From Halobacillus litoralis (GTDB lineage: Bacteria > Bacillota > Bacilli > Bacillales > Halobacillaceae), in NCBI RefSeq assembly GCF_020524025.1, contig NZ_JAIVKN010000001.1:682001-746000 (forward strand): 64,000 nucleotides of DNA, read 5' to 3'. Positions 34,115 to 44,867 of this stretch are shown one piece after another. The first letter of the stretch is position 1. Each line of letters starts with the position of its first letter. The notes under the pieces are model-generated. The model ran no database searches, was not told the origin of the DNA, and worked only from the letters and a program-made list of their open reading frames with translations. The translations under genes were made by a program, and so were the position numbers.

Positions 34115-35095
34115 ATGTTTGAACATTATAGTGTATTGAAAAGTGAAACCATACAACATTTGAATTTAGACCCAGAAGGCATTTATGTCGATTGTACACT
34201 TGGCGGCGGAGGCCATTCTGAAGCTATCGCTGCCGCGCTTACAGGTGAAGGGCATCTGATCTCTTTCGATCAGGACGAAATTGCGCTGAACGCAGCAAAA
34301 GAGCGTTTGAAAGAGTACGCAGAGCGGATTACCTTTGTCCACGCAAATTTCCGTCAGTTAGAAGAGAAATTGTCAGAGCTTGGAGTAACGGAAGTCGATG
34401 GTGTGATTTATGATTTAGGCGTATCCAGTCCACAATTGGATGTAGAAGAACGAGGGTTCAGCTATCATCAGGATGCCCCTCTGGATATGCGTATGAACCA
34501 GGACAGCCCGTTGAGTGCTAAAGAAGTCGTTAATGACTGGCCGTATGAAGACCTCGTCCGTATCTTCTTTAAATATGGGGAAGAGAAATTTTCTAAGCAA
34601 ATTGCAAGGAAGATTGAAGCAGCAAGAGAAACCAAACCGATTGAAACAACAGGAGAGCTTGTCGAATTGATTAAGGATGGAATTCCTGCACCTGCAAGAA
34701 GAAAGGGAGGACATCCGGCTAAGCGGATTTTCCAGGCGATTCGTATCGCAGTTAATGATGAACTTGGAGCTTTTCAGGACAGTCTTCACCAGGCAGCCCG
34801 GGTGGTGGGTGTTGGAGGTAGAGTAGCTGTTATAACCTTCCACTCTCTGGAAGATCGTTTGTGTAAGCAGGCCTTTAAGAAATGGAGTTCCAATCCACCA
34901 CTGCCGAAAAACATTCCAATGATTCCTGAAGAGAAACAGCCGCCTTTTCGCTTAGTCAGCCGAAAGCCTATAGTGGCCGAGGACGCAGAGCTTGAAGAAA
35001 ACCGCCGTTCACGTTCAGCGAAGCTAAGGATTATCGAGAAAGTCAAACCTTGGAATAAAGAATTTGAATTTAACGAAGGGTGGAAACAAACATGA
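34115..35095 (+). CDS. rsmH: 16S rRNA (cytosine1402-N4)-methyltransferase RsmH
   Basis: Methylates C1402 of 16S rRNA with SAM. 326 residues. Motif I is [19 protein letters not shown], catalytic region [19 protein letters not shown], and the C-terminal [16 protein letters not shown] block is typical. An inserted helical domain spans about 105-215. The ATG lies 21 bp after mraZ. The end overlaps ftsL by four bases (ATGA). Confidence 0.97.
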   Translation: MFEHYSVLKSETIQHLNLDPEGIYVDCTLGGGGHSEAIAAALTGEGHLISFDQDEIALNAAKERLKEYAERITFVHANFRQLEEKLSELGVTEVDGVIYDLGVSSPQLDVEERGFSYHQDAPLDMRMNQDSPLSAKEVVNDWPYEDLVRIFFKYGEEKFSKQIARKIEAARETKPIETTGELVELIKDGIPAPARRKGGHPAKRIFQAIRIAVNDELGAFQDSLHQAARVVGVGGRVAVITFHSLEDRLCKQAFKKWSSNPPLPKNIPMIPEEKQPPFRLVSRKPIVAEDAELEENRRSRSAKLRIIEKVKPWNKEFEFNEGWKQT

Positions 35096-35460
35096 GCGCT
35101 GAGCAGATTAGAAAACAGCAGCCTTTACAACAACCTGACAGACAGAAACAGGTTAAAGTAAAGGTACATAAGCAGAAGTGGTTCAGTACAGGTGAAAAAT
35201 TTTTATATTCCATCGCGACTACGGTCGTTTTGGCGACATCCGTATTTTTAGTTCAGACATCCGCGGAGACGGATACGATCAACCGTGATATCCGCGAATT
35301 GGAACAGGACATTTCAAAGCAGGAGTCCCTCAATGAAAATTTAGCCTATCAAGTGAAAGAGTTGAGCAATCCTGACCGTATTTTAAGCATTGCAAAAGAA
35401 AACGGCTTGAATATTCAAAATGCACAGGTGAAACAGGCAGGGAAAATTAAAAATAACTAG
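35092..35460 (+). CDS. ftsL: Cell division protein FtsL
   Basis: 122-residue bitopic divisome protein. Basic cytoplasmic N-terminus (about 1-40), one transmembrane helix (about 42-62), then an external leucine-zipper-like coiled coil (about 65-100) ending [21 protein letters not shown], which is conserved. Start ATG 35092 with AAGGGTGG eight bases upstream. Expected to form a trimer with DivIB and DivIC. Overlaps rsmH; pbpB follows after 15 bp. Confidence 0.93.
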   Translation: MSAEQIRKQQPLQQPDRQKQVKVKVHKQKWFSTGEKFLYSIATTVVLATSVFLVQTSAETDTINRDIRELEQDISKQESLNENLAYQVKELSNPDRILSIAKENGLNIQNAQVKQAGKIKNN

Positions 35461-35475
35461 TGACTGGTGATAAAA

Positions 35476-37617
35476 ATGAATAATCGAAACACAAACCGCA
35501 GCTCCGTTCTCTTGATGGCCGTGTTTTCGATCATATTTCTCACCATTGCAGGCCGTTTCTTATATATTGAAACAGCCGCTACGATTGAAGGCGTCGACTT
35601 AAAAGAATGGGCGGAGGATATTCGGACGAGCTCTTATGAGATTGATGCAGCAAGAGGCAAAATCTATGATAAGAATGGGATGGTCCTTGCTTATGATCGA
35701 CCAACCTACCGCCTTTATGCGGTCGTTGATCCGGATTACTCTATAAACCTTCCGGAGCCAAAACATGTGACCGATCCAGAGAAGACGGCATCCATGCTGG
35801 CTCCTTTTTTGGATATGAAAGCAGGAGAGATTGAAGAAACGCTGGAATCTGCCCAGGAACAGGGCCGCTTTCAAGTAGAGTTTGGTGCAAATGGAAAGGA
35901 TCTTACCCAAAAAGAGATGGAAGAGATTCAAGAGCTTGATCTTAGCGGAGTTGAGTTTGAACAGGAGTCCAAACGGTATTATCCCAACGGTATTTTCGCC
36001 TCTCATCTTATCGGTTTTGCCCGCACAACAGACGGAAACATTCATGGTGTGACCGGCATTGAAAAGCAGATGGAAGAACAGCTTCAGGAAGAAAAAGGGA
36101 AAATCAGCTATGAACGGGATAAGTACGGGACAAAGCTGCTGGATCCAAACGAAGTCATGACAGAACCAAAAGACGGCAACGATGTCTACTTAACCATTGA
36201 CCAAAAGATTCAGACCTTTTTAGCGGACGCTATGTCACAGGTCGATGAGCAGTACAATCCGAAGAAGATTATGGCCGCTGTCATGGATCCGGATACAGGC
36301 GAGATCCTTGCGATGAGTAACCGTCCAAGCTACAACCCTAACGATGTCGGGGATGTTGAAAACTGGTATAACGATTTAATCTCTTATCCGTTTGAACCCG
36401 GCTCTACAATGAAGATTTTCACGTGGGCCAGTGCGATGGAAGAAGGGGTGTATAAAGGAACGGACCTTTATCAGTCCGGTACCTATAAGGTGACGCCATC
36501 CTCTCCTAGTGTCGGAGATCATAATAATGACCAGGGGTGGGGACCGATTTCCTACAATGAAGGATTCTTAAGGTCCTCAAACGTAGCCTCCTCTAAAATC
36601 GCTTATGAAATGTTAGGCCCGACGAAATTCCGGCAGTATTTAAATGACTTTCATCTGGAAGAAAAAACGGGGATTGACCTTCCAAATGAAAGAGTCGGCC
36701 GTTTGGTCTATGACGAACCGAGGGACCAAGTTTCAACTTCCTTTGGACAAGGGTCTACCTTTACAGCTATGCAGCTCATGACTGCAGCTACAGCTGTCGC
36801 CAACGACGGAAAAATGATGAAGCCTTATATGCTTAACAAAATCACATCCAGTGAAACAGGGGAAGTACTGGAAGAGGGGACACCGGAAGAAATCGGACAG
36901 CCGATCTCCTCCTCAACAGCTGAGCAGATGCGTGAACTGATGGGTCAGGTGGTTTCTTCAGAAGATGGAACAGGGCAGTCCTTCCAGCTTGATGACTACA
37001 GCCTCGCTGGAAAGACCGGAACGGCGCAGATTTACGACGGCGGATATTTAACAGGCCGTAACAATTACGTATTCTCGTTTATGGGAATGGCGCCGAAGGA
37101 AGACCCGGAACTCTTAATGTACGTGGCTGTGCAGCAGCCGGATCTTGAGGTGACAGAGCTTGGGTCTGAGCCTGTCTCGTATATTATAAGAACAGTGATG
37201 CAGAACAGCCTTCACTACCTGGATATTCAGCCGGATAAAGAAGCGGAAGAATCTTTATCTCCGCTTTCCCTTCCTGATGTGACAGGAGAAAGTGTCGATA
37301 AGGCGGAACAGAAGCTGAAAGAGACATTTGAGAAGGTAGAGGTCATCGGTAATGGCGGCCGCGTGGAAGCTGTTTTACCATCACCAGGAACGAAGGTCGT
37401 TGAAAATCAAAGAATAATGATTGTGACAGATCAACCCAATATGCCTGATTTAACAGGTTATTCCGTCCGTGATGTGCATCGTCTTGTGAAATATTTCGAT
37501 TTGAAGATCGAAACGATGGGCAGCGGATATGTACAGAAGCAGAGCATTCCAGCAGGTACAGAAATCAAAGAAGGCGACTACCTTGTTGTTGAACTAACCA
37601 CTCCCGAAGGGGAGTAA
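35476..37617 (+). CDS. pbpB: Penicillin-binding protein 2B (division transpeptidase)
   Basis: Class B PBP crosslinking septal peptidoglycan. 713 residues: N-terminal membrane anchor (about 12-32), PBP dimer domain (about 55-215), transpeptidase domain (about 245-580) with EPGSTMK (active serine about 310), SSN and KTGTAQ (about 513), then two PASTA domains (about 590-655 and 655-711). Nearly the same length as B. subtilis PbpB (716). Start taken as ATG 35476; an in-frame GTG nine bases earlier is possible. Confidence 0.96.
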   Translation: MNNRNTNRSSVLLMAVFSIIFLTIAGRFLYIETAATIEGVDLKEWAEDIRTSSYEIDAARGKIYDKNGMVLAYDRPTYRLYAVVDPDYSINLPEPKHVTDPEKTASMLAPFLDMKAGEIEETLESAQEQGRFQVEFGANGKDLTQKEMEEIQELDLSGVEFEQESKRYYPNGIFASHLIGFARTTDGNIHGVTGIEKQMEEQLQEEKGKISYERDKYGTKLLDPNEVMTEPKDGNDVYLTIDQKIQTFLADAMSQVDEQYNPKKIMAAVMDPDTGEILAMSNRPSYNPNDVGDVENWYNDLISYPFEPGSTMKIFTWASAMEEGVYKGTDLYQSGTYKVTPSSPSVGDHNNDQGWGPISYNEGFLRSSNVASSKIAYEMLGPTKFRQYLNDFHLEEKTGIDLPNERVGRLVYDEPRDQVSTSFGQGSTFTAMQLMTAATAVANDGKMMKPYMLNKITSSETGEVLEEGTPEEIGQPISSSTAEQMRELMGQVVSSEDGTGQSFQLDDYSLAGKTGTAQIYDGGYLTGRNNYVFSFMGMAPKEDPELLMYVAVQQPDLEVTELGSEPVSYIIRTVMQNSLHYLDIQPDKEAEESLSPLSLPDVTGESVDKAEQKLKETFEKVEVIGNGGRVEAVLPSPGTKVVENQRIMIVTDQPNMPDLTGYSVRDVHRLVKYFDLKIETMGSGYVQKQSIPAGTEIKEGDYLVVELTTPEGE

Positions 37618-37704
37618 CACCATTCCTTGACAGTGTTCTAATCGTTTCCAGATTGCATATAGTGATACAAGCTGACTCTACGACTTTTTAAAGGAGTTAT
37701 TGAG

Positions 37705-39627
37705 ATGAGACGAGTATCACAAGTAATCGTAAAGAAACGATTAGTCACTGTCTTTTTTGTTGGAATGGTTATTTTTTTTGTCATTGGAGGGCGTCTCGGG
37801 TATGTTCAGTTTTTCTTAAGTGACTTTTTGATTGCAAAAGCAGAAGAATCCTGGAGCCGGGACATTACATTTGAACCTGAGCGGGGGAAAATTCTCGATA
37901 CCAATGGAGAAGTGCTTGTTGGTAATCAGTCAGCTCCAACCGTTATGGTCGTCCCAAGACAGGTGAAAGAACCAGAAGAAACCGCGCAAAACCTGGCGAA
38001 GATTTTGGGGATGAGTGTTGAGAAGGCTTATACTCATGTAACAAAACAGATTTCTATTGAAAGGATTCATCCGGAAGGTCGAAAGATTACCGAACAGCAG
38101 GCAGAAGCAATCCAATCCCTGCAGATGCCGGGGGTCTATATTGCAGAAGATTCTGAGCGGTATTATCCACATGGGTCCTTCCTATCCCACGTCCTTGGAT
38201 TCAGCGGGATTGATAACCAGGGCTTATTAGGACTGGAAGCGTATTACGATGAAGAGCTAAAAGGGGAGAAAGGGGCACTTTCTTTTTTTTCTGATGCCAA
38301 AGGAAAGCGTATGCCTGATATGGCGGATGTCTATAAGCCGCCGGTGGATGGAAAAGACCTCCAGCTCACCATCGACTATAAAGTACAGTCTATAGTTGAA
38401 AGGGAACTGGATATAGCACAGGCCAAGTATAACCCGGATGGTGCTGTAGCCCTTGCTGTTGATCCTGATACCGGCAAAGTGGTCGCCATGGCGTCCAGGC
38501 CGAATTTTGATCCTGCGGATTATCAAAAAGTAAAGCCGGAAGTCTATAACAGAAACCTCCCCGTGTGGAGTACGTATGAGCCGGGATCAACATTTAAGAT
38601 TATTACCCTGGCAGCAGCTTTAGAGGAAGGGCTTGTAAATTTAGAAGAAGAGCATTTTCATGACTCGGGAGCGATTAAAGTAGACGGAGCTACCCTGCAC
38701 TGCTGGAAGAGGGGCGGTCATGGGGATCAGACGTTTTTAGAAGTCGTTCAAAACTCCTGTAACCCTGGGTTTGTAGAGCTAGGGCAGCGCCTTGGGAAAG
38801 ATAAACTGTTTGAATACGTGGACCGTTTCGGTTTTGGTCAGAAAACCGGAATCGACCTTGAAGGTGAAGGGAAAGGAATCCTCTTTAAACCGGAAAATGT
38901 CGGTCCTGTCGAGCAGGCAACGACAGCTTTTGGACAAGGGGTGTCTGTGACACCGATTCAGCAGGTGATGGCTGTTGCAGCTGCTGTAAATGGAGGCTAT
39001 TACTATGAGCCTTATATCCAGGAAGCATGGATTGATCCGATAACAAATGAAGTGCTGGAGAAAAATGAACCGACTTTGAAAGAGCGCGTCATTTCTGAAG
39101 AGACATCAGCAGAAATTCGCCGTTCCCTTGAGAGCGTTGTCGCTAAGGGAACGGGTCGCGGCGCTTACGTGGAAGGATACAGGGTAGGAGGCAAGACAGG
39201 GACAGCCCAAAAGGTAGGACCGGACGGCACCTATATGGAGAATAATCACATCGTTTCTTTTATCGGGTTCGCACCTGCCGATGATCCAGAGCTCGTCGTT
39301 TATCTAGCCATTGATAACCCTAAAAATACGGTCCAGTTTGGCGGCGTGGTTGCTGCTCCGATTGTCGGGAACATTATGGGAGATTCCCTCAGGGCTTTAG
39401 GGGTAGAACCGAGAAAAGACGGTCTTGAGAAGGAATATAACTGGCCGGAAGAACCGTTGGTTGAAGTGCCGAAAGTAACAGGAATGGAAAAGAAAGAGTT
39501 GAAGCAGCTGCTCACGAATTTAAAAATTGAAGTTAGCGGCAAGGGCTCCAAAGTAATCACGCAGGCGCCGGAAGCCGGGGTCAAGGTCCCTTCAGGATCA
39601 ACCATCCGGGTTTATTTAGGAGAGTAG
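37705..39627 (+). CDS. spoVD: Sporulation penicillin-binding protein SpoVD
   Basis: Class B PBP for spore cortex peptidoglycan, made in the mother cell. 640 residues: membrane anchor (about 12-32), dimer domain, transpeptidase domain with YEPGSTFK (serine about 295) and KTGTAQK, and one C-terminal PASTA domain (one fewer than PbpB), which separates the two paralogues. Cysteines at about 333 (LHCW) and 352 (NSCN) match the pair in B. subtilis SpoVD (332/351) that is reduced by StoA. AAAGGAG before the ATG. Upstream, CATATAGT at 37656-37663 resembles a sigma-E -10. Confidence 0.95.
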   Translation: MRRVSQVIVKKRLVTVFFVGMVIFFVIGGRLGYVQFFLSDFLIAKAEESWSRDITFEPERGKILDTNGEVLVGNQSAPTVMVVPRQVKEPEETAQNLAKILGMSVEKAYTHVTKQISIERIHPEGRKITEQQAEAIQSLQMPGVYIAEDSERYYPHGSFLSHVLGFSGIDNQGLLGLEAYYDEELKGEKGALSFFSDAKGKRMPDMADVYKPPVDGKDLQLTIDYKVQSIVERELDIAQAKYNPDGAVALAVDPDTGKVVAMASRPNFDPADYQKVKPEVYNRNLPVWSTYEPGSTFKIITLAAALEEGLVNLEEEHFHDSGAIKVDGATLHCWKRGGHGDQTFLEVVQNSCNPGFVELGQRLGKDKLFEYVDRFGFGQKTGIDLEGEGKGILFKPENVGPVEQATTAFGQGVSVTPIQQVMAVAAAVNGGYYYEPYIQEAWIDPITNEVLEKNEPTLKERVISEETSAEIRRSLESVVAKGTGRGAYVEGYRVGGKTGTAQKVGPDGTYMENNHIVSFIGFAPADDPELVVYLAIDNPKNTVQFGGVVAAPIVGNIMGDSLRALGVEPRKDGLEKEYNWPEEPLVEVPKVTGMEKKELKQLLTNLKIEVSGKGSKVITQAPEAGVKVPSGSTIRVYLGE

Positions 39628-39672
39628 CATTCTTTTGGTATACTAAACTTGCATGCAGGTAGGGTGACAAGT

Positions 39673-41148
39673 ATGAAATTAAAAAAATTGTTACGGTTTA
39701 TTCCTTTTTATAAAGTGACGAAGCCTATTGAAGAGGTCATCGTTAAGGGGTTGTCTATGGATTCACGAATGACAGAATCCGGGGATGTATTTGTCTGTAT
39801 GCGCGGGGAAGATGTAGATGGTCACCAATTTGCCCGTGATGCTGTAACCAAAGGGGCAGTCGCGATTATAGCTGAAGAGCTTATTGAAACGAGTGTCCCC
39901 GTAGTACTTGTGAATGATACGACAAGAGCCCTTGCTATGGCATCATCCGCATTCTATCAATGTCCATCAGAGCAGCTGCATCTCATTGGAGTTACAGGAA
40001 CAAATGGGAAGACGACCATTACTTATCTGCTGGATGAAATCTTTCACATGCACAAAAAGAAGACTGGAATTATCGGTACTATTCAAGTGAAAATAGGCGA
40101 CCGGACGTTTCCGGTGAAAAACACCACCCCGGATGCTCTGACATTACAAAAATATTTTCATCAAATGCGTCAGGCCAGGGTGAATCAGGCGGTTATGGAA
40201 GTGTCCTCGCATGCTTTGGATCAAGGACGCGTGTACGGATGCGACTTTGATATTGCTGTTTTTACAAATCTTACCCGTGACCATTTGGATTATCATGAAA
40301 ATTTTGATGATTATCTTCGTGCAAAGTCCCTATTGTTCGCACAATTGGGGAATGGGTATAATAAGGATCGGGAGAAATTTGCTGTCATCAATAAAGATTC
40401 ACCTGTGGCGAAAAAGTTTATCAAATCAACTTCTCAGGGGCTTCTCACGTATGGCATTTATGAGGAAGCAGATATCAAAGCAGAGGATTACACCATGTCA
40501 GAAACGGGTACGTCCTTTGTGATGAGCACACCAATAGGGAGTGTAAACATCAACAGTCCTCTAATGGGACTTTTCAGCATCTACAATATGCTCGCAGCCG
40601 CCGGGGCTGCTGTTTTAGCGGGAGTGCCACTGAAGACGATTCAACGGTCATTTGAACAAACAAAAGGCGTGCGGGGACGGTTTGAACCAGTCCGGCAGGG
40701 GCAGGACTTTGGTGTTGTGATTGATTATGCCCATACTCCGGATTCCCTGCAGAATGTATTACAGACGGTTAATGACTTAACGCGTGGAGCCATTACAGTC
40801 GTTGTTGGCTGCGGAGGAGACCGGGACCGCAGCAAGCGTTCTCTTATGGCCCAGGTGAGTGTCAACTATGCCGATCGCGTTATTTTTACAAATGATAACC
40901 CACGCTCTGAAGATCCTAAGCAGATATTCAGAGATATGACGACCCATCTGAAGGGCAGTTATGAAGTGATTGATGACCGGAAAGAAGCGATTCGAAAAGC
41001 CCTTACCACTGCAAACACCAGTGATATTGTTCTTATTGCAGGAAAAGGTCATGAAACCTATCAGGAAATCAACGGAGTCCGCTATCACTTTGATGATTGT
41101 GAAGTTGCAAGAGAGATATTAAGAGAAATGAAGGAGCGTCCATCATGA
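39673..41148 (+). CDS. murE: UDP-MurNAc-tripeptide synthetase (MurE)
   Basis: Adds the third amino acid to UDP-MurNAc-L-Ala-D-Glu. 491 residues, three Mur ligase domains; P-loop GVTGTNGKTTITYLL (about 110-124), central domain with EVSSHALDQGRVYG, and C-terminal domain with TNDNPRSEDP. The DNPR motif is the accepted marker for meso-diaminopimelate specificity (lysine enzymes differ). Start ATG 39673 with AGGGTGA upstream; an open frame 24 bases longer lacks support. Overlaps murF by four bases. Confidence 0.96.
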   Translation: MKLKKLLRFIPFYKVTKPIEEVIVKGLSMDSRMTESGDVFVCMRGEDVDGHQFARDAVTKGAVAIIAEELIETSVPVVLVNDTTRALAMASSAFYQCPSEQLHLIGVTGTNGKTTITYLLDEIFHMHKKKTGIIGTIQVKIGDRTFPVKNTTPDALTLQKYFHQMRQARVNQAVMEVSSHALDQGRVYGCDFDIAVFTNLTRDHLDYHENFDDYLRAKSLLFAQLGNGYNKDREKFAVINKDSPVAKKFIKSTSQGLLTYGIYEEADIKAEDYTMSETGTSFVMSTPIGSVNINSPLMGLFSIYNMLAAAGAAVLAGVPLKTIQRSFEQTKGVRGRFEPVRQGQDFGVVIDYAHTPDSLQNVLQTVNDLTRGAITVVVGCGGDRDRSKRSLMAQVSVNYADRVIFTNDNPRSEDPKQIFRDMTTHLKGSYEVIDDRKEAIRKALTTANTSDIVLIAGKGHETYQEINGVRYHFDDCEVAREILREMKERPS

Positions 41149-42503
41149 TTTTAGAAGTCCAGGAACTATCAACATTGTTTACCAGTCACAAAGGAGCAGC
41201 AAAAGATCAGATCCCTCTTGAATCTGTTTTGACAGATACAAGAAAATCAGCCAGTCAAAGTTTATTTGTGCCGATTGTCGGGGAATCCTTTGATGCCCAT
41301 GAATTTTTAGGAGAAGCCATTAAACAAGGGGCTGTCGCTACGCTTTGGCAGGAGGACCGTGAACTGCCTGCGCTCGTACCGACAGATTTCCCTGTTTTTT
41401 TCGTAAAGGATACAACAAAAGCCTTGCAGCAGGTGGCCGCTTATTATTTGAAAAAAGTGGATCCCATAGTTGTGGGCGTAACGGGCTCAAATGGGAAAAC
41501 AACGACGAAGGATATGGTGGCATCTGTGCTTGCTGTTCGTTTTGAGACACATAAAACAGCCGGTAATTTTAATAACCATATCGGTCTTCCTCTTACGATT
41601 CTCGCCATGGACCCCGATACAGAAGCAGTCGTTTTAGAAATGGGGATGGACCGGGCAGGTGAGATTTCTGTTCTTTCCAAAATTGCAGAGCCTGACCATG
41701 CCATCATAACGAATATTGGAGAATCCCATATTGAAAACTTAGGGTCTAGAGAGGCTATCTGCGGGGCAAAACTAGAAATTAAAGATGGTTTATCAGAAGA
41801 TGGTTTATTAATCATTGATGCGGATGAACCATTACTTGAAGCTGAGAAGAAAGAAAGCCGTACGACAGCCTGCGGGTTTAATCCTTCCGCTGACTATCAG
41901 GCAGTCATTCATGAATTGACGGATGATTACAGTACCTTCACGGTCAAAAACACATCCTACCGTCTGAATATGGCTGGGAAACATAATGTGAAAAATGCTA
42001 CATATGTCATTGCCCTGGCTGAAAAGCTTGGATTGACTTCTGATCAGATTCAAAACGGTTTCCAGCACTTACAGATGTCTTCCATGCGTTTTGAGAAACA
42101 CGAAGGTCTTCAAGGGTCTCTGATCATCAATGATGCGTATAATGCTTCCCCGACCTCTATGAAGGCAGTTATTGAAGTTGTCAGTCATTTGACATCCAAA
42201 ACGAAAAAAGTGTTAGTATTAGGTGATATGTTTGAATTAGGGGAGCAGTCTGAAGGTCTTCACGCGAGCGTTGCAGAGGCTATCGATGAGAAAATAGATG
42301 CTGTCGTTACAGTCGGAGATCATTCTGAGAAAATTACAGAAGCCGTTGCTTCTCATTATCCCCAAATCGCAACGAAACATTTTAAAGAAAAGAAAGAAGC
42401 AAGTCATCACGTCCGTTCGTTATTAACGCCGGATACCGTCGTACTCATAAAAGCTTCTCGAGGTATGAAACTGGAAGAAATGCTCACAGATCTTGTGGAT
42501 TGA
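41145..42503 (+). CDS. murF: UDP-MurNAc-pentapeptide synthetase (MurF)
   Basis: Adds D-Ala-D-Ala to the UDP-MurNAc-tripeptide in the cytoplasm. 452 residues. P-loop [19 protein letters not shown] (about 108-126), ATP/substrate loop EMGMDRAGEIS, NDAYNASPTSMKAVIE in the C-terminal domain. ATG overlaps the murE stop (ATGA), showing translational coupling. mraY starts 35 bp downstream. Confidence 0.96.
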   Translation: MILEVQELSTLFTSHKGAAKDQIPLESVLTDTRKSASQSLFVPIVGESFDAHEFLGEAIKQGAVATLWQEDRELPALVPTDFPVFFVKDTTKALQQVAAYYLKKVDPIVVGVTGSNGKTTTKDMVASVLAVRFETHKTAGNFNNHIGLPLTILAMDPDTEAVVLEMGMDRAGEISVLSKIAEPDHAIITNIGESHIENLGSREAICGAKLEIKDGLSEDGLLIIDADEPLLEAEKKESRTTACGFNPSADYQAVIHELTDDYSTFTVKNTSYRLNMAGKHNVKNATYVIALAEKLGLTSDQIQNGFQHLQMSSMRFEKHEGLQGSLIINDAYNASPTSMKAVIEVVSHLTSKTKKVLVLGDMFELGEQSEGLHASVAEAIDEKIDAVVTVGDHSEKITEAVASHYPQIATKHFKEKKEASHHVRSLLTPDTVVLIKASRGMKLEEMLTDLVD

Positions 42504-42538
42504 TCGACAGGCGATGATGTTGCAGAAGGAGGAGAAAA

Positions 42539-43525
42539 ATGAACGAATACATACTACTCATCACCATGGTAATTTCATTCACCATCACCGTAGTAATTTC
42601 GCCGATGATCATTCCCTTTTTAAGACGTTTGAAATTCGGTCAGAGTATAAGAGATGAAGGGCCTAAGTCCCACCAGAAAAAATCAGGAACGCCGACGATG
42701 GGAGGCGTGATGATCATTATTTCCGTGCTCATCACTACGCTTGCAGCCTCTTATCTATTTAATCCTGGCACGGGGAGCATCCAGCTGTTCCTTGTGTTAT
42801 TTGTGTTAGTGGGCTATGGTCTTCTTGGATTTTTAGATGACTACATCAAAGTTGCATTGAAGCGTAATCTTGGACTTACTTCCAAACAAAAAATGCTTGG
42901 ACAGGTGGTCATTGCCCTTGTCGTTTATTTCATTTTAAGACAAGGTGATTTCCCAACGTATATCAGCATCCCTGGAACGTCGATTGATTTCGATCTTGGC
43001 TGGGGCTATGCACTGCTTATTTTATTTATGCTTGTTGGTGCTTCTAACGCGGTTAACTTAACAGATGGACTGGACGGCCTGCTTGCAGGGACTGCTGCCA
43101 TTGCTTTTGGTGCTTTTGGCATTCTTGCCTGGAGTGGACAAATGAATGTTGAAGTTACGATATTTTCATTAGCCATTGTGGGCGCACTGCTTGGCTTTTT
43201 AGTATTTAACGCACATCCCGCCAAAGTGTTTATGGGGGATACAGGGTCGCTTGCTTTAGGCGGGGCGATCGCCATCATTGCCATCTTGACGAAACTTGAA
43301 TTAATTCTCGTTGTCATTGGCGGGGTTTTTGTATTAGAAACGCTTTCTGTCATCATACAAGTTATTTCATTCAAGACAACTGGTAAACGTGTGTTTAAAA
43401 TGAGTCCGCTGCATCACCACTACGAATTGAAAGGCTGGTCCGAATGGAGAGTTGTTACGACATTTTGGACAGTTGGACTAATCTTTGCCGTGCTTGGTAT
43501 CTACATTGAGGTGATGTTTGGATGA
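42539..43525 (+). CDS. mraY: Phospho-MurNAc-pentapeptide translocase MraY
   Basis: Membrane enzyme making lipid I by moving phospho-MurNAc-pentapeptide to undecaprenyl phosphate. 328 residues, about ten helices. Signatures: [13 protein letters not shown] after [18 protein letters not shown] (catalytic aspartates), [16 protein letters not shown] and [15 protein letters not shown] near the C-terminus. AGGAGG before the ATG. Its stop overlaps the murD start by four bases. Confidence 0.97.
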   Translation: MNEYILLITMVISFTITVVISPMIIPFLRRLKFGQSIRDEGPKSHQKKSGTPTMGGVMIIISVLITTLAASYLFNPGTGSIQLFLVLFVLVGYGLLGFLDDYIKVALKRNLGLTSKQKMLGQVVIALVVYFILRQGDFPTYISIPGTSIDFDLGWGYALLILFMLVGASNAVNLTDGLDGLLAGTAAIAFGAFGILAWSGQMNVEVTIFSLAIVGALLGFLVFNAHPAKVFMGDTGSLALGGAIAIIAILTKLELILVVIGGVFVLETLSVIIQVISFKTTGKRVFKMSPLHHHYELKGWSEWRVVTTFWTVGLIFAVLGIYIEVMFG

Positions 43526-44865
43526 AAATATTAAAAGACTTTCCCTACCGTCATGTGCTGGTACTTGGACTTGCCAAAAGCGGCACGGCAGCAGCTCAAC
43601 TTTTACTTGACAGCGGTATACGTGTAAGAATCAATGATATGAAAGCAGATAAAAACCAGTCAGAAGTTCGTCAGTTGATGGACAAGGGAGCAGAAGTGGT
43701 CACAGGCGGCCACCCGCTTAGTGTTCTTGACGATGTGGATTACCTCATAAAGAACCCGGGGATTCCCTATGAAAATCCGATTGTTGCTGAAGCAGAGAAG
43801 AGAGAAATCCCGGTTGTAACAGAAATTGAACTGGGCGGCCTTTTACATGAAGGGCCACTTCTTGCGGTGACAGGATCCAATGGCAAAACGACGACGACGA
43901 CGCTGATTCATGAAATGATTAAAGCGGACAAACAGAAAGTTTCCATCGCAGGGAATATCGGCCATGTCTCTTGTGAAGTCGCCCGGCGAACAGAAGCAGA
44001 TGAAACCATGGTGACAGAATTATCATCCTTTCAGCTGCTTGGCACCGAAACATTTCGACCGGACATTGCGGTGTGGCTGAACTTATATGAAGCACACTTG
44101 GATTATCATCATACTCTTGAAAATTATCACCGTGCGAAAGCGAAAATTACACAAAACCAGACATCAGGCGATACACTTGTTTATAATGCGGATGATGAAA
44201 AAATTGCTTCGTTTCTTCCGGCTGTAAAAGCACAGCTTGTGCCTTTTACCATCAAGCAGCAGGGAGAAGGGGCCTGGGCGGATCAAGACTTTATATACTT
44301 TAATGATGAAGCCATCATGAGGAAAGATGAGATCGTCCTTGTTGGGGAACAGAACCTTCAAAATATCCTTGCTGCTGTTGCAGCTGTTAAAGTGAATGGC
44401 ATACGGAATGAAGCGATTATTGAGGTGCTGCGTACTTTCGCAGGCGTTCCGCATCGCCTACAGTTCGTAACAAAGAAAAACGACCGGATGTTTTATAACG
44501 ATTCTAAAGCGACCAACATTCTAGCAACATCCTATGCGTTAAAGTCCTTTACCAACCCGGTCATACTTTTGGCTGGAGGGCTTGATCGAGGAACAAGCTT
44601 CGATGAGTTAATTCCTCACATGAAGTCGGTTAAAGCGATGGTTGTTTTTGGTGAAACGGCAGACCTTCTTGAGCAGACAGCTGCTCAGGCAGGCATTGAA
44701 GAGGTTGTCAAAGTAGAAACGATGGAAGAAGCCGTTCAAGAGGCTTATGGGCAGTCCAAAGCCGATGATGTGATTCTTTTATCACCAGCCTGTGCAAGCT
44801 GGGATCAATATCGCACATTTGAAGAAAGAGGCAACATGTTTATAGAAGCTGTGCATAACCTTTAA
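43522..44865 (+). CDS. murD: UDP-MurNAc-L-alanine:D-glutamate ligase (MurD)
   Basis: Adds D-glutamate to UDP-MurNAc-L-Ala. 447 residues. Rossmann-like N-domain ([17 protein letters not shown]), P-loop [18 protein letters not shown] (about 116-133), [14 protein letters not shown] and C-terminal [16 protein letters not shown]. Overlaps mraY (ATGA). Downstream is an attenuator-like leader before spoVE. Confidence 0.96.
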   Translation: MKILKDFPYRHVLVLGLAKSGTAAAQLLLDSGIRVRINDMKADKNQSEVRQLMDKGAEVVTGGHPLSVLDDVDYLIKNPGIPYENPIVAEAEKREIPVVTEIELGGLLHEGPLLAVTGSNGKTTTTTLIHEMIKADKQKVSIAGNIGHVSCEVARRTEADETMVTELSSFQLLGTETFRPDIAVWLNLYEAHLDYHHTLENYHRAKAKITQNQTSGDTLVYNADDEKIASFLPAVKAQLVPFTIKQQGEGAWADQDFIYFNDEAIMRKDEIVLVGEQNLQNILAAVAAVKVNGIRNEAIIEVLRTFAGVPHRLQFVTKKNDRMFYNDSKATNILATSYALKSFTNPVILLAGGLDRGTSFDELIPHMKSVKAMVVFGETADLLEQTAAQAGIEEVVKVETMEEAVQEAYGQSKADDVILLSPACASWDQYRTFEERGNMFIEAVHNL

Positions 44866-44867
44866 TA

